Shown in pieces: positions 9,965 through 18,772 of a DNA stretch of 64,000 nucleotides. The notes under the pieces were generated by a model. It was not told where the DNA came from and searched no databases. It saw only the letters and a program-made list of their open reading frames with translations. Source of the stretch: Tannerellaceae bacterium (GTDB lineage: Bacteria > Bacteroidota > Bacteroidia > Bacteroidales > Tannerellaceae); the NCBI GenBank assembly GCA_031257015.1, contig JAIRPK010000022.1, positions 1 to 64,000 of the forward strand, written 5' to 3'. Both the position numbers and the translations under genes were made by a program. Each line of letters begins with the position of its first letter. The first letter of the stretch is position 1.

Positions 9965-10426
9965 ATGCAAGAAGATCATGAATTGCCGAAAAAGATAGAG
10001 AACCTCTATTTGGATTATCTAAAGGCAAATAACTTAAAAAGAACAAAAGAGCGGGATTTTATCTTAATAAGCCTTTGCAGAGAGAAAGGGCACACAGATG
10101 CCGAGGCTCTTTACAAAAAACTTTGCGATAATCCGCAATTTCGTGTCAGCAAGTCGGCTATTTACGATGCGTTGAACCTTTTCGTCAGCGCAGGAATAGC
10201 CAGCAAACATGTTAATAACAAAACGGCTGAATACGAACTGGCAGAAAACTCGAAAAAACATGTGCACCTTAAATGTATTCATTGCGGAAAAATCATAGAG
10301 GCGAGGGTTAACCCTACAATGTTTGAAAACAGCATAAATGCTGCAAAATATAACTTTTCGCCGTGCTATTTCTCCTTCTTTTCTTATGGAATATGCCATG
10401 AATGTGAAACAAAACAGAAAAAATAG
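9965..10426 (+). CDS. fur: Fur-family metal-responsive transcriptional regulator
   Basis: 153-residue DNA-binding repressor that senses Fe(II) or another metal. An N-terminal winged helix (about 15-85, including RTKERDFILISLCREKGH and SKSAIYDALNLF) is followed by a C-terminal dimer/metal domain with Cys pairs CIHCGK and CHEC, the usual structural zinc site. The reading frame stays open upstream to 9011 through array A, but the promoter at 9937-9944 and normal family length place the start at 9965. purA begins 27 bases after the stop. The pairing with purA is known in Bacteroidales. Fur, Zur and PerR cannot be separated with certainty. Confidence 0.9.
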   Translation: MQEDHELPKKIENLYLDYLKANNLKRTKERDFILISLCREKGHTDAEALYKKLCDNPQFRVSKSAIYDALNLFVSAGIASKHVNNKTAEYELAENSKKHVHLKCIHCGKIIEARVNPTMFENSINAAKYNFSPCYFSFFSYGICHECETKQKK

Positions 10427-10453
10427 ATTAAAATCAGATATATTATGCTGTAT

Positions 10454-11743
10454 ATGAAAGTTGATGTGATATTAGGTCTCCAGTGGGGGGACGAAGGGAA
10501 AGGGAAAATCGTCGATGTTCTCGCTCCCGATTATGATGCGGTAGCGCGTTTCCAGGGCGGCCCCAATGCGGGGCATACTTTGGAGATTGAAGACCGGAAA
10601 TATGTCCTGAGGTCGATTCCTTCCGGCATCTTGCAGGAGGATACGTACAACATTATCGGCAGCGGCGTCGTTATCGACCCGCTATTGTTCAAGGAAGAAG
10701 CCGAAGCGTTGATGAACGACTGTACGGATATGACAAACCGGTTGTTCATCTCAAAGAAGGCGCACTTGATTCTCCCGACGCATCGTCTTCTCGACGCGGC
10801 TTACGAATCGGCCAAAAAGACCGGACGCATCGGAACAACCGGAAAGGGCATAGGCCCGGCCTACGGAGATAAAATCGGACGGTGCGGCCTGCGAGTCGGC
10901 GATACGCTGGAACCGGATTTCCACGAGAGATACGAGGCGGCAAAGCTTCGCCACATCGAAATCCTTAAATCTCTCGGACAGGATTGCGACATCGCCGAAC
11001 TGGAAAAGAAATGGATGGAGGGAATCGCTTATCTCCAGAAGTTCAGCCTTGTGGACAGCGAGTATGTCATTAACGACTATCTGGCAGACTGTTACTCGGT
11101 GCTCGCGGAAGGTGCGCAGGGGACGATGCTTGATGTGGATTTCGGATCTTACCCCTTCGTTACCTCGTCGAACACGATGTGCGGCGGATGTTGCACGGGT
11201 TTGGGCATCTCGCCGCGGAGCATCGGTGAGGTTTACGGCGTTTTCAAGGCCTATTGCACGAGAGTGGGCGCCGGTCCTTTTCCTACGGAGCTTCACGACG
11301 AGACGGGCGAGACGCTGTGCCGGCTGGGGAATGAATATGGTTCGGTGACGGGGCGCAAACGCCGTTGCGGATGGATCGACCTCGTTGCGCTTCGTTACGC
11401 CATCATGATTAATGGGGTAACTTGCCTTGTTATGACCAAGAGCGACGTTTTGGATACGTTCGACACAATAAAGGTTTGTGTGGCTTACAAGAGAGGAGAC
11501 GAAACTTTTGAGCGTTTGCCTTACAGTATTGACGAAAGTTATGAACCGGTTTATACAGAGATTCCCGGTTGGAAGACGGATATGTCAGGAATGGAGAAAG
11601 AGGATGAATTTCCAGAGGAATTTAACGCTTATCTCGACTTTTTGGAGAATGAATTGGAGACGCCCATATATATTGTCTCTGTCGGGCCGAACCGCGCACA
11701 GACTATTCGGCGATATGATGAAGAGGAGGATGAATGTTCCTGA
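10454..11743 (+). CDS. purA: adenylosuccinate synthetase
   Basis: Joins IMP and aspartate using GTP to make adenylosuccinate, the first AMP-specific step of purine synthesis. The 429-residue frame starts MKVDVILGLQWGDEGKGK, containing the P-loop-like GDEGKGK; QGGPNAGHTLE, GTTGKGIGPAY, AEGAQGTMLDVDFG and VTGRKRRCGWID are all conserved blocks. An ATG three codons earlier (10445) is possible, but family members usually begin at MKVD. It sits directly after fur and is probably co-transcribed. The acidic end (EEEDE) is unremarkable. Confidence 0.97.
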   Translation: MKVDVILGLQWGDEGKGKIVDVLAPDYDAVARFQGGPNAGHTLEIEDRKYVLRSIPSGILQEDTYNIIGSGVVIDPLLFKEEAEALMNDCTDMTNRLFISKKAHLILPTHRLLDAAYESAKKTGRIGTTGKGIGPAYGDKIGRCGLRVGDTLEPDFHERYEAAKLRHIEILKSLGQDCDIAELEKKWMEGIAYLQKFSLVDSEYVINDYLADCYSVLAEGAQGTMLDVDFGSYPFVTSSNTMCGGCCTGLGISPRSIGEVYGVFKAYCTRVGAGPFPTELHDETGETLCRLGNEYGSVTGRKRRCGWIDLVALRYAIMINGVTCLVMTKSDVLDTFDTIKVCVAYKRGDETFERLPYSIDESYEPVYTEIPGWKTDMSGMEKEDEFPEEFNAYLDFLENELETPIYIVSVGPNRAQTIRRYDEEEDECS

Positions 11744-11803
11744 AAATTTTCGGCAAGCTTTTTGTTAGTTTGCATAACATAAACTAAAAAAAAGAACGAA
11801 CTT

Positions 11804-12484
11804 ATGTATATGCAATGGATTTTATTTATTGGAATAGCCCTCATCAGTTGGCTGGTTTCCTCCAACTTGAAGAGGAAGTTTGAGAAGTACTCCAGAATAC
11901 CTCTCCCAAGTGGTTTGACCGGACGGGATGTTGCCGAGCGGATGCTACACGAGAACGGGATATACGATGTCAAGGTGATTTCCACTCCGGGCCGTTTGAC
12001 TGACCATTATAATCCGACGGACAAGACGGTGAACCTGAGTGAGGATGTTTATTTAAGTAATAGCGTTGCCGCGGCGGCTGTAGCGGCTCATGAATGTGGG
12101 CACGCAGTGCAACATGCTGTTGCGTATGGGCCGTTGACAATGCGCTCGGCGCTTGTGCCGGTGGTAAATTTCTCGTCAAGCATAATGACGTGGATATTGC
12201 TGGGAGGAATATTGTTGCTGAACACCTTTCCTTATCTTTTGCTTATTGGCATTGCGCTGTTTGCCATGACGACGCTGTTCGCTTTTGTGACGCTGCCGGT
12301 AGAGATCGATGCAAGTCATCGGGCAGTCGTGTGGTTGAACCGTTCGGGCATAACGAATGTCAGTACGCACGATAAGGCTGTGGATGCTCTCCGTTCGGCA
12401 GCTTATACATATGTGGTTGCAGCCCTCGGCTCGCTGGCTACATTAATATATTACATAATGATTTATTTAGGACGAAGAGATTAA
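11804..12484 (+). CDS. YugP-type membrane zinc metallopeptidase
   Basis: 226 residues with an N-terminal membrane segment (about 3-20), the zinc motif HECGH near residue 96 (AAHECGHAVQHA), and hydrophobic helices at roughly 125-165 and 195-220. This is the neutral zinc metallopeptidase family of Bacillus subtilis YugP, whose substrates are not established. It lies 60 bases after purA with a weak possible promoter between, and a long-loop hairpin follows. Confidence 0.88.
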   Translation: MYMQWILFIGIALISWLVSSNLKRKFEKYSRIPLPSGLTGRDVAERMLHENGIYDVKVISTPGRLTDHYNPTDKTVNLSEDVYLSNSVAAAAVAAHECGHAVQHAVAYGPLTMRSALVPVVNFSSSIMTWILLGGILLLNTFPYLLLIGIALFAMTTLFAFVTLPVEIDASHRAVVWLNRSGITNVSTHDKAVDALRSAAYTYVVAALGSLATLIYYIMIYLGRRD

Positions 12485-12506
12485 AATCAATTTATAAGTT
12501 TGAATT

Positions 12507-12565
12507 GGGAGCCGGGAGATTTTTCGTTGTATGAAAAGTATTTTCTTTATGGCTCCCATTTTTTT
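12507..12565 (+). terminator. hairpin after the YugP-type gene
   Basis: GGGAGCC (12507-12513) pairs with GGCTCCC (12551-12557) and is followed by a run of seven Ts. The loop is 37 bases, longer than usual. The next gene starts 17 bases later, so it could also act as an attenuator for that gene. Confidence 0.5.
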
Positions 12566-12582
12566 ATGCCCGGTTATGCAAT

Positions 12583-13329
12583 ATGAAAGAGTGTCTGGAT
12601 GAGTATGTAGCCTTAATCAATACACCGGAATTTGTTAGCCATGATCCTGTACAGTTTCCTAAACGATATATAAAGAAACAAGATATTGAAATCGCTGCTT
12701 TTGTAACGGCGATTATCAGTTGGGGGCAGCGCAAGACGATTCTTCGTGATGCCGAGCGGGTATTACAAAAAATGGGCGACAGTCCATATGATTATGTTAT
12801 GAATGGCGAATATGAGGGATTAGGTTCTGCGAATGTTCACCGCACGTTTTTTGAGACTGATTTGGCCTATATGCTGCGCGGATTCAGAGGAATTTATGAT
12901 GAGTTCGACAGTGTGGAGGATTTTCTTGCATGTAAAACCGTGGGGACGGAGGCAGATACGGCTTGGGCGGTGATTGAAACACTTCGCTCCGAGGCTGCCC
13001 GTGTTAATGGAAGGGATAACAGTAAATGTTTCCCGGCGAATCTTGAAAAATCTGCCTCAAAGCGTTATCATCTGGCGCTTAGATGGCTTGTCCGAAATGA
13101 TAATATTGTCGATCTTGGCATTTGGACATTTCTTAAACCATTTCAACTTTACATTCCATTGGATGTTCATGTCGGCAACACTGCACGACGTCTCGGACTG
13201 CTGACGCGCAAGGCGAATGACCGGAAATCAGTGGAAGAACTGACGGGTATTCTCCGACAATACTGTCCGGAAGACCCTGTAAAGTATGATTTTGCGCTGT
13301 TTGGAATAGGCGTGAACGGGAAGGAATGA
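12583..13329 (+). CDS. TIGR02757 family protein
   Basis: 248-residue soluble protein of the TIGR02757 family, found mainly in Bacteroidota and of unknown function. The pattern AAFVTAIISWGQRKTILRDAERV near residue 38, then LDVHVGNTARRLGLL (about 197-211) and DPVKYDFALFGIGVNG at the end, resembles helix-hairpin-helix glycosylase-like folds, but I see no proven catalytic motif. No signal peptide. Probably transcribed with or just downstream of the YugP-type gene. Confidence 0.8.
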   Translation: MKECLDEYVALINTPEFVSHDPVQFPKRYIKKQDIEIAAFVTAIISWGQRKTILRDAERVLQKMGDSPYDYVMNGEYEGLGSANVHRTFFETDLAYMLRGFRGIYDEFDSVEDFLACKTVGTEADTAWAVIETLRSEAARVNGRDNSKCFPANLEKSASKRYHLALRWLVRNDNIVDLGIWTFLKPFQLYIPLDVHVGNTARRLGLLTRKANDRKSVEELTGILRQYCPEDPVKYDFALFGIGVNGKE

Positions 13330-13513
13330 GCTGCGATGAATTAATTGAGAATATCCCCTGATGTTTTGCTTCCGGCTTGGTGGTTGTTGCCGAAAAAGAT
13401 ATTATGTATATAAATGTTAAGAAGGGAGACGGAGGTATTGTGTTTTATGCCGGAGGATAGGTGTCGAGGAGGAAGATGTTATAGTTGTTGGCTTGTAAAT
13501 CAATATGTTTTAG

Positions 13514-13521
13514 TATATTTG
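13514..13521 (+). promoter_or_regulatory. -7 promoter box for the Tat-exported oxidoreductase
   Basis: TATATTTG matches TAnnTTTG, 47 bases before the ATG at 13569. The gap 13330-13568 holds no other feature that I can support. Confidence 0.45.
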
Positions 13522-13568
13522 CTGAGTTTCGAATATATAATCATAAACAAATAATAAGTTTAAGAAAA

Positions 13569-14927
13569 ATGAAAAGACGAGATTTTTTAACAAACACTGC
13601 ACTCATTGGCGCAGGATTGCCGCTGGGAATGGCGCCGGCCTTAAATTCATGCAGTGGAGCATCTCAAACCACAGCTGCCTCTGCTAAAACTTATACTCCC
13701 GAAGAACTTGGAATGTACTCATTCGTCGATATAGCCCCCGATGGCAAGCCGCTAAAGGCGGCGCTCGTCGGTAATGGCGATCGCGGCACCGGTGCAGCCA
13801 CGCAATTTCTCAGCGCAGGACCGAACGTATCCATCATAGCCCTTGCAGACATTTTTGCCGACAGGCAGGCCAATTGCCGAAAAGTCTTGAAAGAGAAGTT
13901 TAATAATGAAGTGCCTGATGCGAATTGTTTTCTTGGCTTCGACGCATACAAGAAAGTACTTGATATGCCTGAAATTGACGTTGTGCTGCTTTGTACGCCG
14001 ACGCATTTCCGTCCGGAGCATTTCAAGGCGGCTGTTGATGCAGGCAAGCATGTTTTTATGGAAAAACCCTGCGCGGTTGACCCAACCGGAATACGCACAG
14101 TTATTGCAGCGGCCAAGGCGGCTACCTCAAAAGGCCTGACAGTCGTCACCGGCAACCAGCGTCGCCATTCCAAAGCATATTGGGAAGCATACGTGCAAGT
14201 GAGAAATGGCGCTATCGGCGAAATTGTCTCCGGCTCGGCTCATTGGGATCAGGGAGCATGGTGGAATAAGAAGAAACGCCCGGAATGGAGCGATATGGAA
14301 TACTGTATCCGCAACTGGTTCAATATCAAATGGCTTAGTGGAGACCATATCCTTGACCAGGCGATCCATAACATTGACGTAGTAACATGGTTCATGGGGA
14401 TGAGACCAATTAGCGCCGCCGGATTCGGAGGACGTGCTCAACGGCTGACGGGAGACATATTCGACTTTTTCAGCGTGGACTATTATTACGAGAATAACCG
14501 CAAGATGTTGACTACTGCACGCCAAATAGACGGATGTGAAGGAAACGTCTCCGAACAGGTCTATGGCTCCAAAGGAATGTTTACAACCAAGAACGGTGTA
14601 CACCTGGAGGACTATAACGGAAATACCATCTGGGCATACGATTATAAGGCTAATCCAGAAAAGGGACATTACGAGCAGGAACATATTCACCTGGTCGAAT
14701 CTATTCGACTGGACAAGAAAATCAATCAAGCCGAGGACCTTGCCTATTCCACATTAATAGCAATACTCGGTCGCGAAGCCGCATATACCGGCAACATGAT
14801 TACGTGGGATGAGATAATGAGTTCATCATTACGATATGGACCCGAAGCATATTCGCTCGGCCCCATCCCGGATTATAAAGAAGGCGTAGCGCCTGTTCCA
14901 GGCAAGGCGCCGGCAGATCCTATGTAA
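13569..14927 (+). CDS. Gfo/Idh/MocA family oxidoreductase with Tat signal
   Basis: The 452-residue protein starts MKRRDFLTNTALIGAG, a twin-arginine signal, followed by LNSC with Cys28 as a possible lipidation site; it may be a Tat-exported lipoprotein. The Rossmann fold begins near KAALVGNGDRGTGAATQFL, and the family motif EKPCAVDP (typical EKP) near residue 163 marks the nicotinamide pocket. Exported members in Bacteroidota commonly act on sugars or polyols and can carry a tightly bound NAD; the substrate here is unknown. Upstream in-frame codons from 13485 precede the likely promoter and are excluded. Single-gene unit closed by a strong terminator. Confidence 0.9.
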   Translation: MKRRDFLTNTALIGAGLPLGMAPALNSCSGASQTTAASAKTYTPEELGMYSFVDIAPDGKPLKAALVGNGDRGTGAATQFLSAGPNVSIIALADIFADRQANCRKVLKEKFNNEVPDANCFLGFDAYKKVLDMPEIDVVLLCTPTHFRPEHFKAAVDAGKHVFMEKPCAVDPTGIRTVIAAAKAATSKGLTVVTGNQRRHSKAYWEAYVQVRNGAIGEIVSGSAHWDQGAWWNKKKRPEWSDMEYCIRNWFNIKWLSGDHILDQAIHNIDVVTWFMGMRPISAAGFGGRAQRLTGDIFDFFSVDYYYENNRKMLTTARQIDGCEGNVSEQVYGSKGMFTTKNGVHLEDYNGNTIWAYDYKANPEKGHYEQEHIHLVESIRLDKKINQAEDLAYSTLIAILGREAAYTGNMITWDEIMSSSLRYGPEAYSLGPIPDYKEGVAPVPGKAPADPM

Positions 14928-14972
14928 ACATATTTATTTTCATTATTATAAATTTGTTTAGTTTAATATTGG

Positions 14973-15006
14973 GTGCGTACTCGTTTAGGCGGGTACGCAC
15001 TTTTTT
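14973..15006 (+). terminator. strong terminator after the Gfo/Idh/MocA gene
   Basis: GTGCGTACTCG (14973-14983) pairs with CGGGTACGCAC (14990-15000) with one G-T pair, followed by six Ts. The converging luxR-type gene ends at 15015. Confidence 0.85.
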
Positions 15007-15014
15007 GTGCAACA

Positions 15015-15668
15015 TTAAATAATGTAGTCGTCGGCATCGACAATCCCGGCGCGTAAGGCATATTTTGTCGCCTCATAAGCATTGTTCACACCCACTTTAC
15101 GATAAATGTTCTTGCGATGCGTCGTAATTGTATGCACGCTTGAAAAACGCTCCTCGGCAATTTGGATGTTCGTTCGCCCAAGAGCGATGAGCTTGAGGAT
15201 TTCGGTCTCGACAGGGGTCAAATTTGACTGCTCCTCTGTTTCAGGCGAGGCATATCGCTTATGCGTAACGGCGTTCGCAACGCGGCTGCATACATAACGC
15301 TCGGAACGAAGACTTGCCGTTATTGCCGCCTCAATCTCCTCCTGCATACATTCCTTGAGCACGATCGAAAAGGAACTGCTCCGGAGGTACAGTTGACGCA
15401 TGAAATCCACTCTCAGCTCATCGCTAAACATAATCCAGTCTGCCGCGCCGAATCGTTCGTGGAGAATAAGTAGCTCTTCAACGCTCACGATGTCGAAAAG
15501 CGTATAGTCCAGCACAATCATCGCATCGGGTGTCGCGCCAAGGGTTAGCGTCAGATCTTTCTTGTTCCTTGCCTGCCGTATTGGCGCATCCTTGAATCTC
15601 AAACCGCACAAGTATCTGATGCCGGCGCATGTTATATCCTGATTGTCAGCAATAATAATCGTTCTCAT
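15015..15668 (-). CDS. LuxR/NarL-type response regulator with atypical receiver
   Basis: 217 residues: an N-terminal receiver-like domain (about 1-120) and a C-terminal LuxR helix-turn-helix (about 145-210), seen in LTPVETEILKLIALGRTNIQIAEE and TITTHRKNIYRKVGV. The receiver has DN at 8-9 and a candidate phosphoacceptor in VLDYTLFD near 54, but the conserved Lys after beta-5 is not visible, so phosphorylation is doubtful. No histidine kinase gene lies nearby. Own promoter at 15696-15703. Confidence 0.85.
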   Translation of the reverse strand: MRTIIIADNQDITCAGIRYLCGLRFKDAPIRQARNKKDLTLTLGATPDAMIVLDYTLFDIVSVEELLILHERFGAADWIMFSDELRVDFMRQLYLRSSSFSIVLKECMQEEIEAAITASLRSERYVCSRVANAVTHKRYASPETEEQSNLTPVETEILKLIALGRTNIQIAEERFSSVHTITTHRKNIYRKVGVNNAYEATKYALRAGIVDADDYII

Positions 15669-15695
15669 TTGATTCTTGAATAGTTAATAATGAAC

Positions 15696-15703
15696 AAAGG
15701 TAT
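15696..15703 (-). promoter_or_regulatory. -7 promoter box for the LuxR-type regulator
   Basis: The minus strand reads TACCTTTG, 28 bases before the start codon. Confidence 0.5.
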
Positions 15704-15846
15704 CGTTTGGCTCCTGATTTAAAATACCATGTGTACGGTATTTCAATCACGCCCTCTTATGAGGCGGCGACTTCGCAGGAAGGCTTCCAGTCCGTTTGTT
15801 TCAGCATCCGTGTCTTGTCATTTTCAAATGGTCTTTCATCATTAAT

Positions 15847-16060
15847 GTTAGTGGGATGTCATCACTAGCGTTAGTGGGATGTCGTCACTAATGTTAGTGA
15901 GATGTCGTCACTAGCGTTAGTGGGATGTCGTCACTAATGTTAGTGAGATGTCGTCACTAGCGTTAGTGGGATGTCATCACTAGCGTTAGTGGGATGTCGT
16001 CACTAATGTTAGTGGGATGTCATCACTAGTGTTAGTGGGGTGTCGTCACCAGTGTTAGTG
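15847..16060. repeat. Array B: 23-bp tandem repeat with TTAGTG/CACTAA dyads
   Basis: GTTAGTG recurs at 15847 and every 23 bases exactly to 16054, giving nine full units and a partial tenth; a decayed half unit (TCATCATTAAT) precedes it. Each unit contains TTAGTG and CACTA(A/G) as inverted arms with a nine-base spacer; adjacent units also form the near-perfect palindrome CACTAATGTTAGTG. Variation is concentrated at a few positions (GGG/GAG, CAT/CGT, AGC/AAT). It lies between the tRNA-CAU terminator and the promoter of the LuxR-type gene. Period 23 is not a multiple of three, so coding is ruled out. Confidence 0.95.
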
Positions 16061-16089
16061 GCGCTCGGAAGCATATGTGGATGTCTCGT

Positions 16090-16128
16090 AAAAATGAGAG
16101 AAGCTTACTTTTTATCGTAAGCTTCTCT
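16090..16128 (-). terminator. terminator of tRNA-CAU
   Basis: AGAGAAGCTTAC (16097-16108) and GTAAGCTTCTCT (16117-16128) form a perfect 12-bp stem. On the minus strand a T-run follows (plus-strand A-run 16090-16094). It is nine bases past the 3' end of the tRNA. Confidence 0.85.
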
Positions 16129-16136
16129 GTTTGGAG

Positions 16137-16210
16137 TAGCGAGAGGGGGACTTGAACCCCCGACCTTCGGATTATGAATCCGACGCTCTAACCAGCTGAG
16201 CTATCTCGCC
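16137..16210 (-). tRNA. tRNA with CAU anticodon (elongator Met or lysidine-modified Ile)
   Basis: 74 bases fold as a cloverleaf: acceptor GGCGAGA with TCTCGCT (terminal G-U pair), D-arm GCTCAGCTGGTTAGAGC, anticodon stem TCGGA/TCCGA with loop TTCATAA giving CAU, variable loop AGGTC, T-arm GGGGG/CCCCC around TTCAAGT. CCA is not encoded. The GG start excludes a typical initiator (C1-A72 mismatch). Elongator Met versus Ile2 cannot be fixed by eye. Confidence 0.95.
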
Positions 16211-16228
16211 ATCTTTTCAATACGGGGG

Positions 16229-16236
16229 CAAAAATA
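16229..16236 (-). promoter_or_regulatory. -7 promoter box for tRNA-CAU
   Basis: The minus strand reads TATTTTTG, 18 bases before the tRNA 5' end. Confidence 0.5.
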
Positions 16237-16279
16237 TAGCTTATTTTTATCCTGTGCAACTCCCCGATGAAAAAGTCAC

Positions 16280-16287
16280 TATCTTTG
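16280..16287 (+). promoter_or_regulatory. -7 promoter box for the second LptF/LptG gene
   Basis: TATCTTTG, 20 bases before the ATG at 16308. Confidence 0.55.
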
Positions 16288-16307
16288 TTTATCAAAACAA
16301 GTAAGAG

Positions 16308-18218
16308 ATGCTGAAATTTAAACGATTATATGCCTTCATGTTGCAAACCTTCCTGCCGCTGTTTATCATGACACTCGGCATCTGCTGGTTTATAGTGCTG
16401 ATGCAGTTCCTTTGGAAATATATAGATGATATGGTCGGGAAGGGCCTTAGCATCACTGTTCTCGGCGAAATGTTCTTCTATGCCGCGCTATCGCTCATCC
16501 CCATGGCGCTGCCGCTTGCAATACTGTTCTCTTCGCTGATGACGTTTGGGAATCTTGGCGAACGGTTTGAGCTGCTTGCAATGAAATCTGCCGGAATATC
16601 TCTTGTACGTATCATGCGGCCGCTGATTGTGCTGGCCGGTTTCATAAGCGTAGGCGCGTTCTATTTCCAGGATGCGGTTATGCCTATTTCGCAGGTGAAA
16701 ATGTGGTCGCTTATCTCCTCAATGAGGATGAAGTCGCCGGAGCTGGATATTCCGGTAGGCGTCTTCTACAACGAGATACAGGGGTACAACCTCTATGTTA
16801 AGGAGAAAAACTCAACGACCGGGCTGCTGAAGAACCTGATGATTTACAATTATTCGTCGGGCTTTAACAATGCAACCATTATCGTTGCTGATTCGGGAAG
16901 ACTGAAAATGTCTGAAGACAAGCTGTTCCTTGTCTTTACACTCTACAACGGGGAGGCTTTCCAGCAGAATATAAAGAAGCAGTCGGCATCTGTTCAGATA
17001 AAAGATGCTGTCCCATACCGGAGGGAAAGTTTTGGTATGAAGGAGATACTGATCGAATTTGATGCGAACTTCAATCGTGTCGACGAATCATTCTTCCAGA
17101 GCCAGTATATCGGGAAGAGCCTCGGCAGCCTCGACAAGTTTGTTGACTCCGTCTCCGTACAGTTAGACAGCATAAGGCAGTTGAACTCTGTTGCCGTATA
17201 CAACTCCTCCTACAAGCGTCTCCTCACCGGCAACATGGCGTCGGGGGCCGAATCGCTGGCGGCTGAAAAAATATCCATCAGCATGGATTCGCTGTTCCAA
17301 AGCTTCGACTCTCAAACAAAGTCCAACCTTCTTGCTCGAACAAAAGCATCTTTTGAAAATACCAAGGCCGACTATTATTTCAAAGGTGCAGTGATAGGAG
17401 ATGAATCAGTCAAGATGAGGAGGCACATGATGGAATGGCATACGCGATTCGCCATCTCCTTCGCCTGCATCATGTTCTTCTTTGTTGGTGCCCCGCTGGG
17501 AGCAATCATTCGTAAGGGAGGACTGGGGATGCCTGTTGTGCTCTCCACTATTATATTCATCAGCTACTACTGTGTCAATAACATCGGCAGTAAAATGGCA
17601 AGGGATGCCGTCTGGCCAGTATGGCAAGGGATGTGGCTAAGCTCCATCGTCTTTACTGCCCTCGGAATATTTATTACATACAAAGCGGTCAAGGATTCTG
17701 CGCTTCTCAATGCCGACACATATCTCAACACCATCAAAAATATCCTCGGCACGCGCGAAATGCGCAAACTCCAATGGAAAGAAGTCATAATGTTCACCCC
17801 CAGGTACTACCTCTTATACGTCCGCCTCACCAACCTTGCCGATGAAGCGCAGGAATACATAAGAAGCAACCGCCGCTGGCAAAACTATATGAGCTACTGG
17901 GAAAAAGCAGGCAGAGACGCTCAAGCTCAACACATATCTGACGAGCTGGAAGAAATCGTAGAGGAGCTTAGCAATTCCGACCATATCCTTATCCTCAATA
18001 AGCTTATTGACTTCCCCATAATCAAAGGATACAACCTCCTCCCGGAGGCAAGCATTAAACCGCGGGTTAGCCTTGCAATCGGCCTCTTCCTTCCAATTGG
18101 CATCCCCGTGTACCTCATTACCGTTTATCGTCGAAAACTACTTTTCAACGACATCCGGACAATCCACAAAGTAAGCGAGGAACTAAAAGACTTAATCGCC
18201 AACATAACCGGCGCATAA
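16308..18218 (+). CDS. LptF/LptG (YjgP/YjgQ) family permease, long form
   Basis: 636 residues, much longer than the 362-residue paralogue at 1368. N-terminal helices lie at about 12-37, 55-85 and 105-125 (with FGNLGERFELLAMKSAGIS between), then a large periplasmic region to about 370, a second membrane block (about 375-470, FAISFACIMFFFVGAPLGAIIRKGG), a polar region of about 110 residues, and a last hydrophobic helix near 585-605. It should be the partner of the shorter permease in the LPS exporter. The C-terminal extension after the usual last helix is typical of some Bacteroidales forms. Followed by array C. Confidence 0.9.
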   Translation: MLKFKRLYAFMLQTFLPLFIMTLGICWFIVLMQFLWKYIDDMVGKGLSITVLGEMFFYAALSLIPMALPLAILFSSLMTFGNLGERFELLAMKSAGISLVRIMRPLIVLAGFISVGAFYFQDAVMPISQVKMWSLISSMRMKSPELDIPVGVFYNEIQGYNLYVKEKNSTTGLLKNLMIYNYSSGFNNATIIVADSGRLKMSEDKLFLVFTLYNGEAFQQNIKKQSASVQIKDAVPYRRESFGMKEILIEFDANFNRVDESFFQSQYIGKSLGSLDKFVDSVSVQLDSIRQLNSVAVYNSSYKRLLTGNMASGAESLAAEKISISMDSLFQSFDSQTKSNLLARTKASFENTKADYYFKGAVIGDESVKMRRHMMEWHTRFAISFACIMFFFVGAPLGAIIRKGGLGMPVVLSTIIFISYYCVNNIGSKMARDAVWPVWQGMWLSSIVFTALGIFITYKAVKDSALLNADTYLNTIKNILGTREMRKLQWKEVIMFTPRYYLLYVRLTNLADEAQEYIRSNRRWQNYMSYWEKAGRDAQAQHISDELEEIVEELSNSDHILILNKLIDFPIIKGYNLLPEASIKPRVSLAIGLFLPIGIPVYLITVYRRKLLFNDIRTIHKVSEELKDLIANITGA

Positions 18219-18359
18219 AAAGACACTGTTATCAGCGAAGCCTGAAAATGAGTAACAATCTGTTCAGAATTATCTGATAACTATTAACTCTATATCTTGT
18301 CCCCACACACTCAAACGAATTATCAATGAATCAACGAATAAAATTGGAACCCTTCGCGA

Positions 18360-18712
18360 CATTCTCCGAGAATCACGCGAGATTCTCCGAGAATCAAACG
18401 AGACTCTCTGAGAATCAAACGAGACTCTCTGAGAATCAAACGGGACTCTCCGAGAATCACGCGGGACTCTCGGAGAATCACGCGAGACTCTCCGAGAATC
18501 AAACGAGACTCTCCGAGAATCAAACGGGACTCTCGGAGAATCACGCGAGACTCTCCGAGAATCACCATGATATTCTCCGAGAATCAAACGAGACTCTCGG
18601 AGAGTCACCACTATATTCTCCGAGAATCACGCGAGACTCTCTGAGAATCACGCGACATTCTCTGAGAATCAAACGAGACTCTCCGAGAATCACGCGAGAC
18701 TCTCGGAGACAA
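18360..18712. repeat. Array C: 21-bp tandem repeat with GATTCTCNGAGAATC-type palindromes
   Basis: Seventeen CTCNGAG cores run from 18364 to 18702; 14 of 16 intervals are 21 bases and two are 22. The full palindrome is about 15 bp. Perfect versions include GATTCTCCGAGAATC at 18381 and GACTCTCGGAGAGTC at 18592. The spacer is six bases, mostly AAACGA, ACGCGA, AAACGG or ACGCGG. The centre base N is C, G or T. It lies between the long LptF/LptG gene and ribBA. Array D at 27 kb is the same family in reverse orientation. Heptapeptide-repeat frames through it (such as 18326-18766) are artefacts of a period divisible by three. Confidence 0.95.
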
Positions 18713-18772
18713 AAATTAGTAACAGACTTATTTTTTAATCTAGCGGACAGCAATAAAGAAGCATAAACTCTC

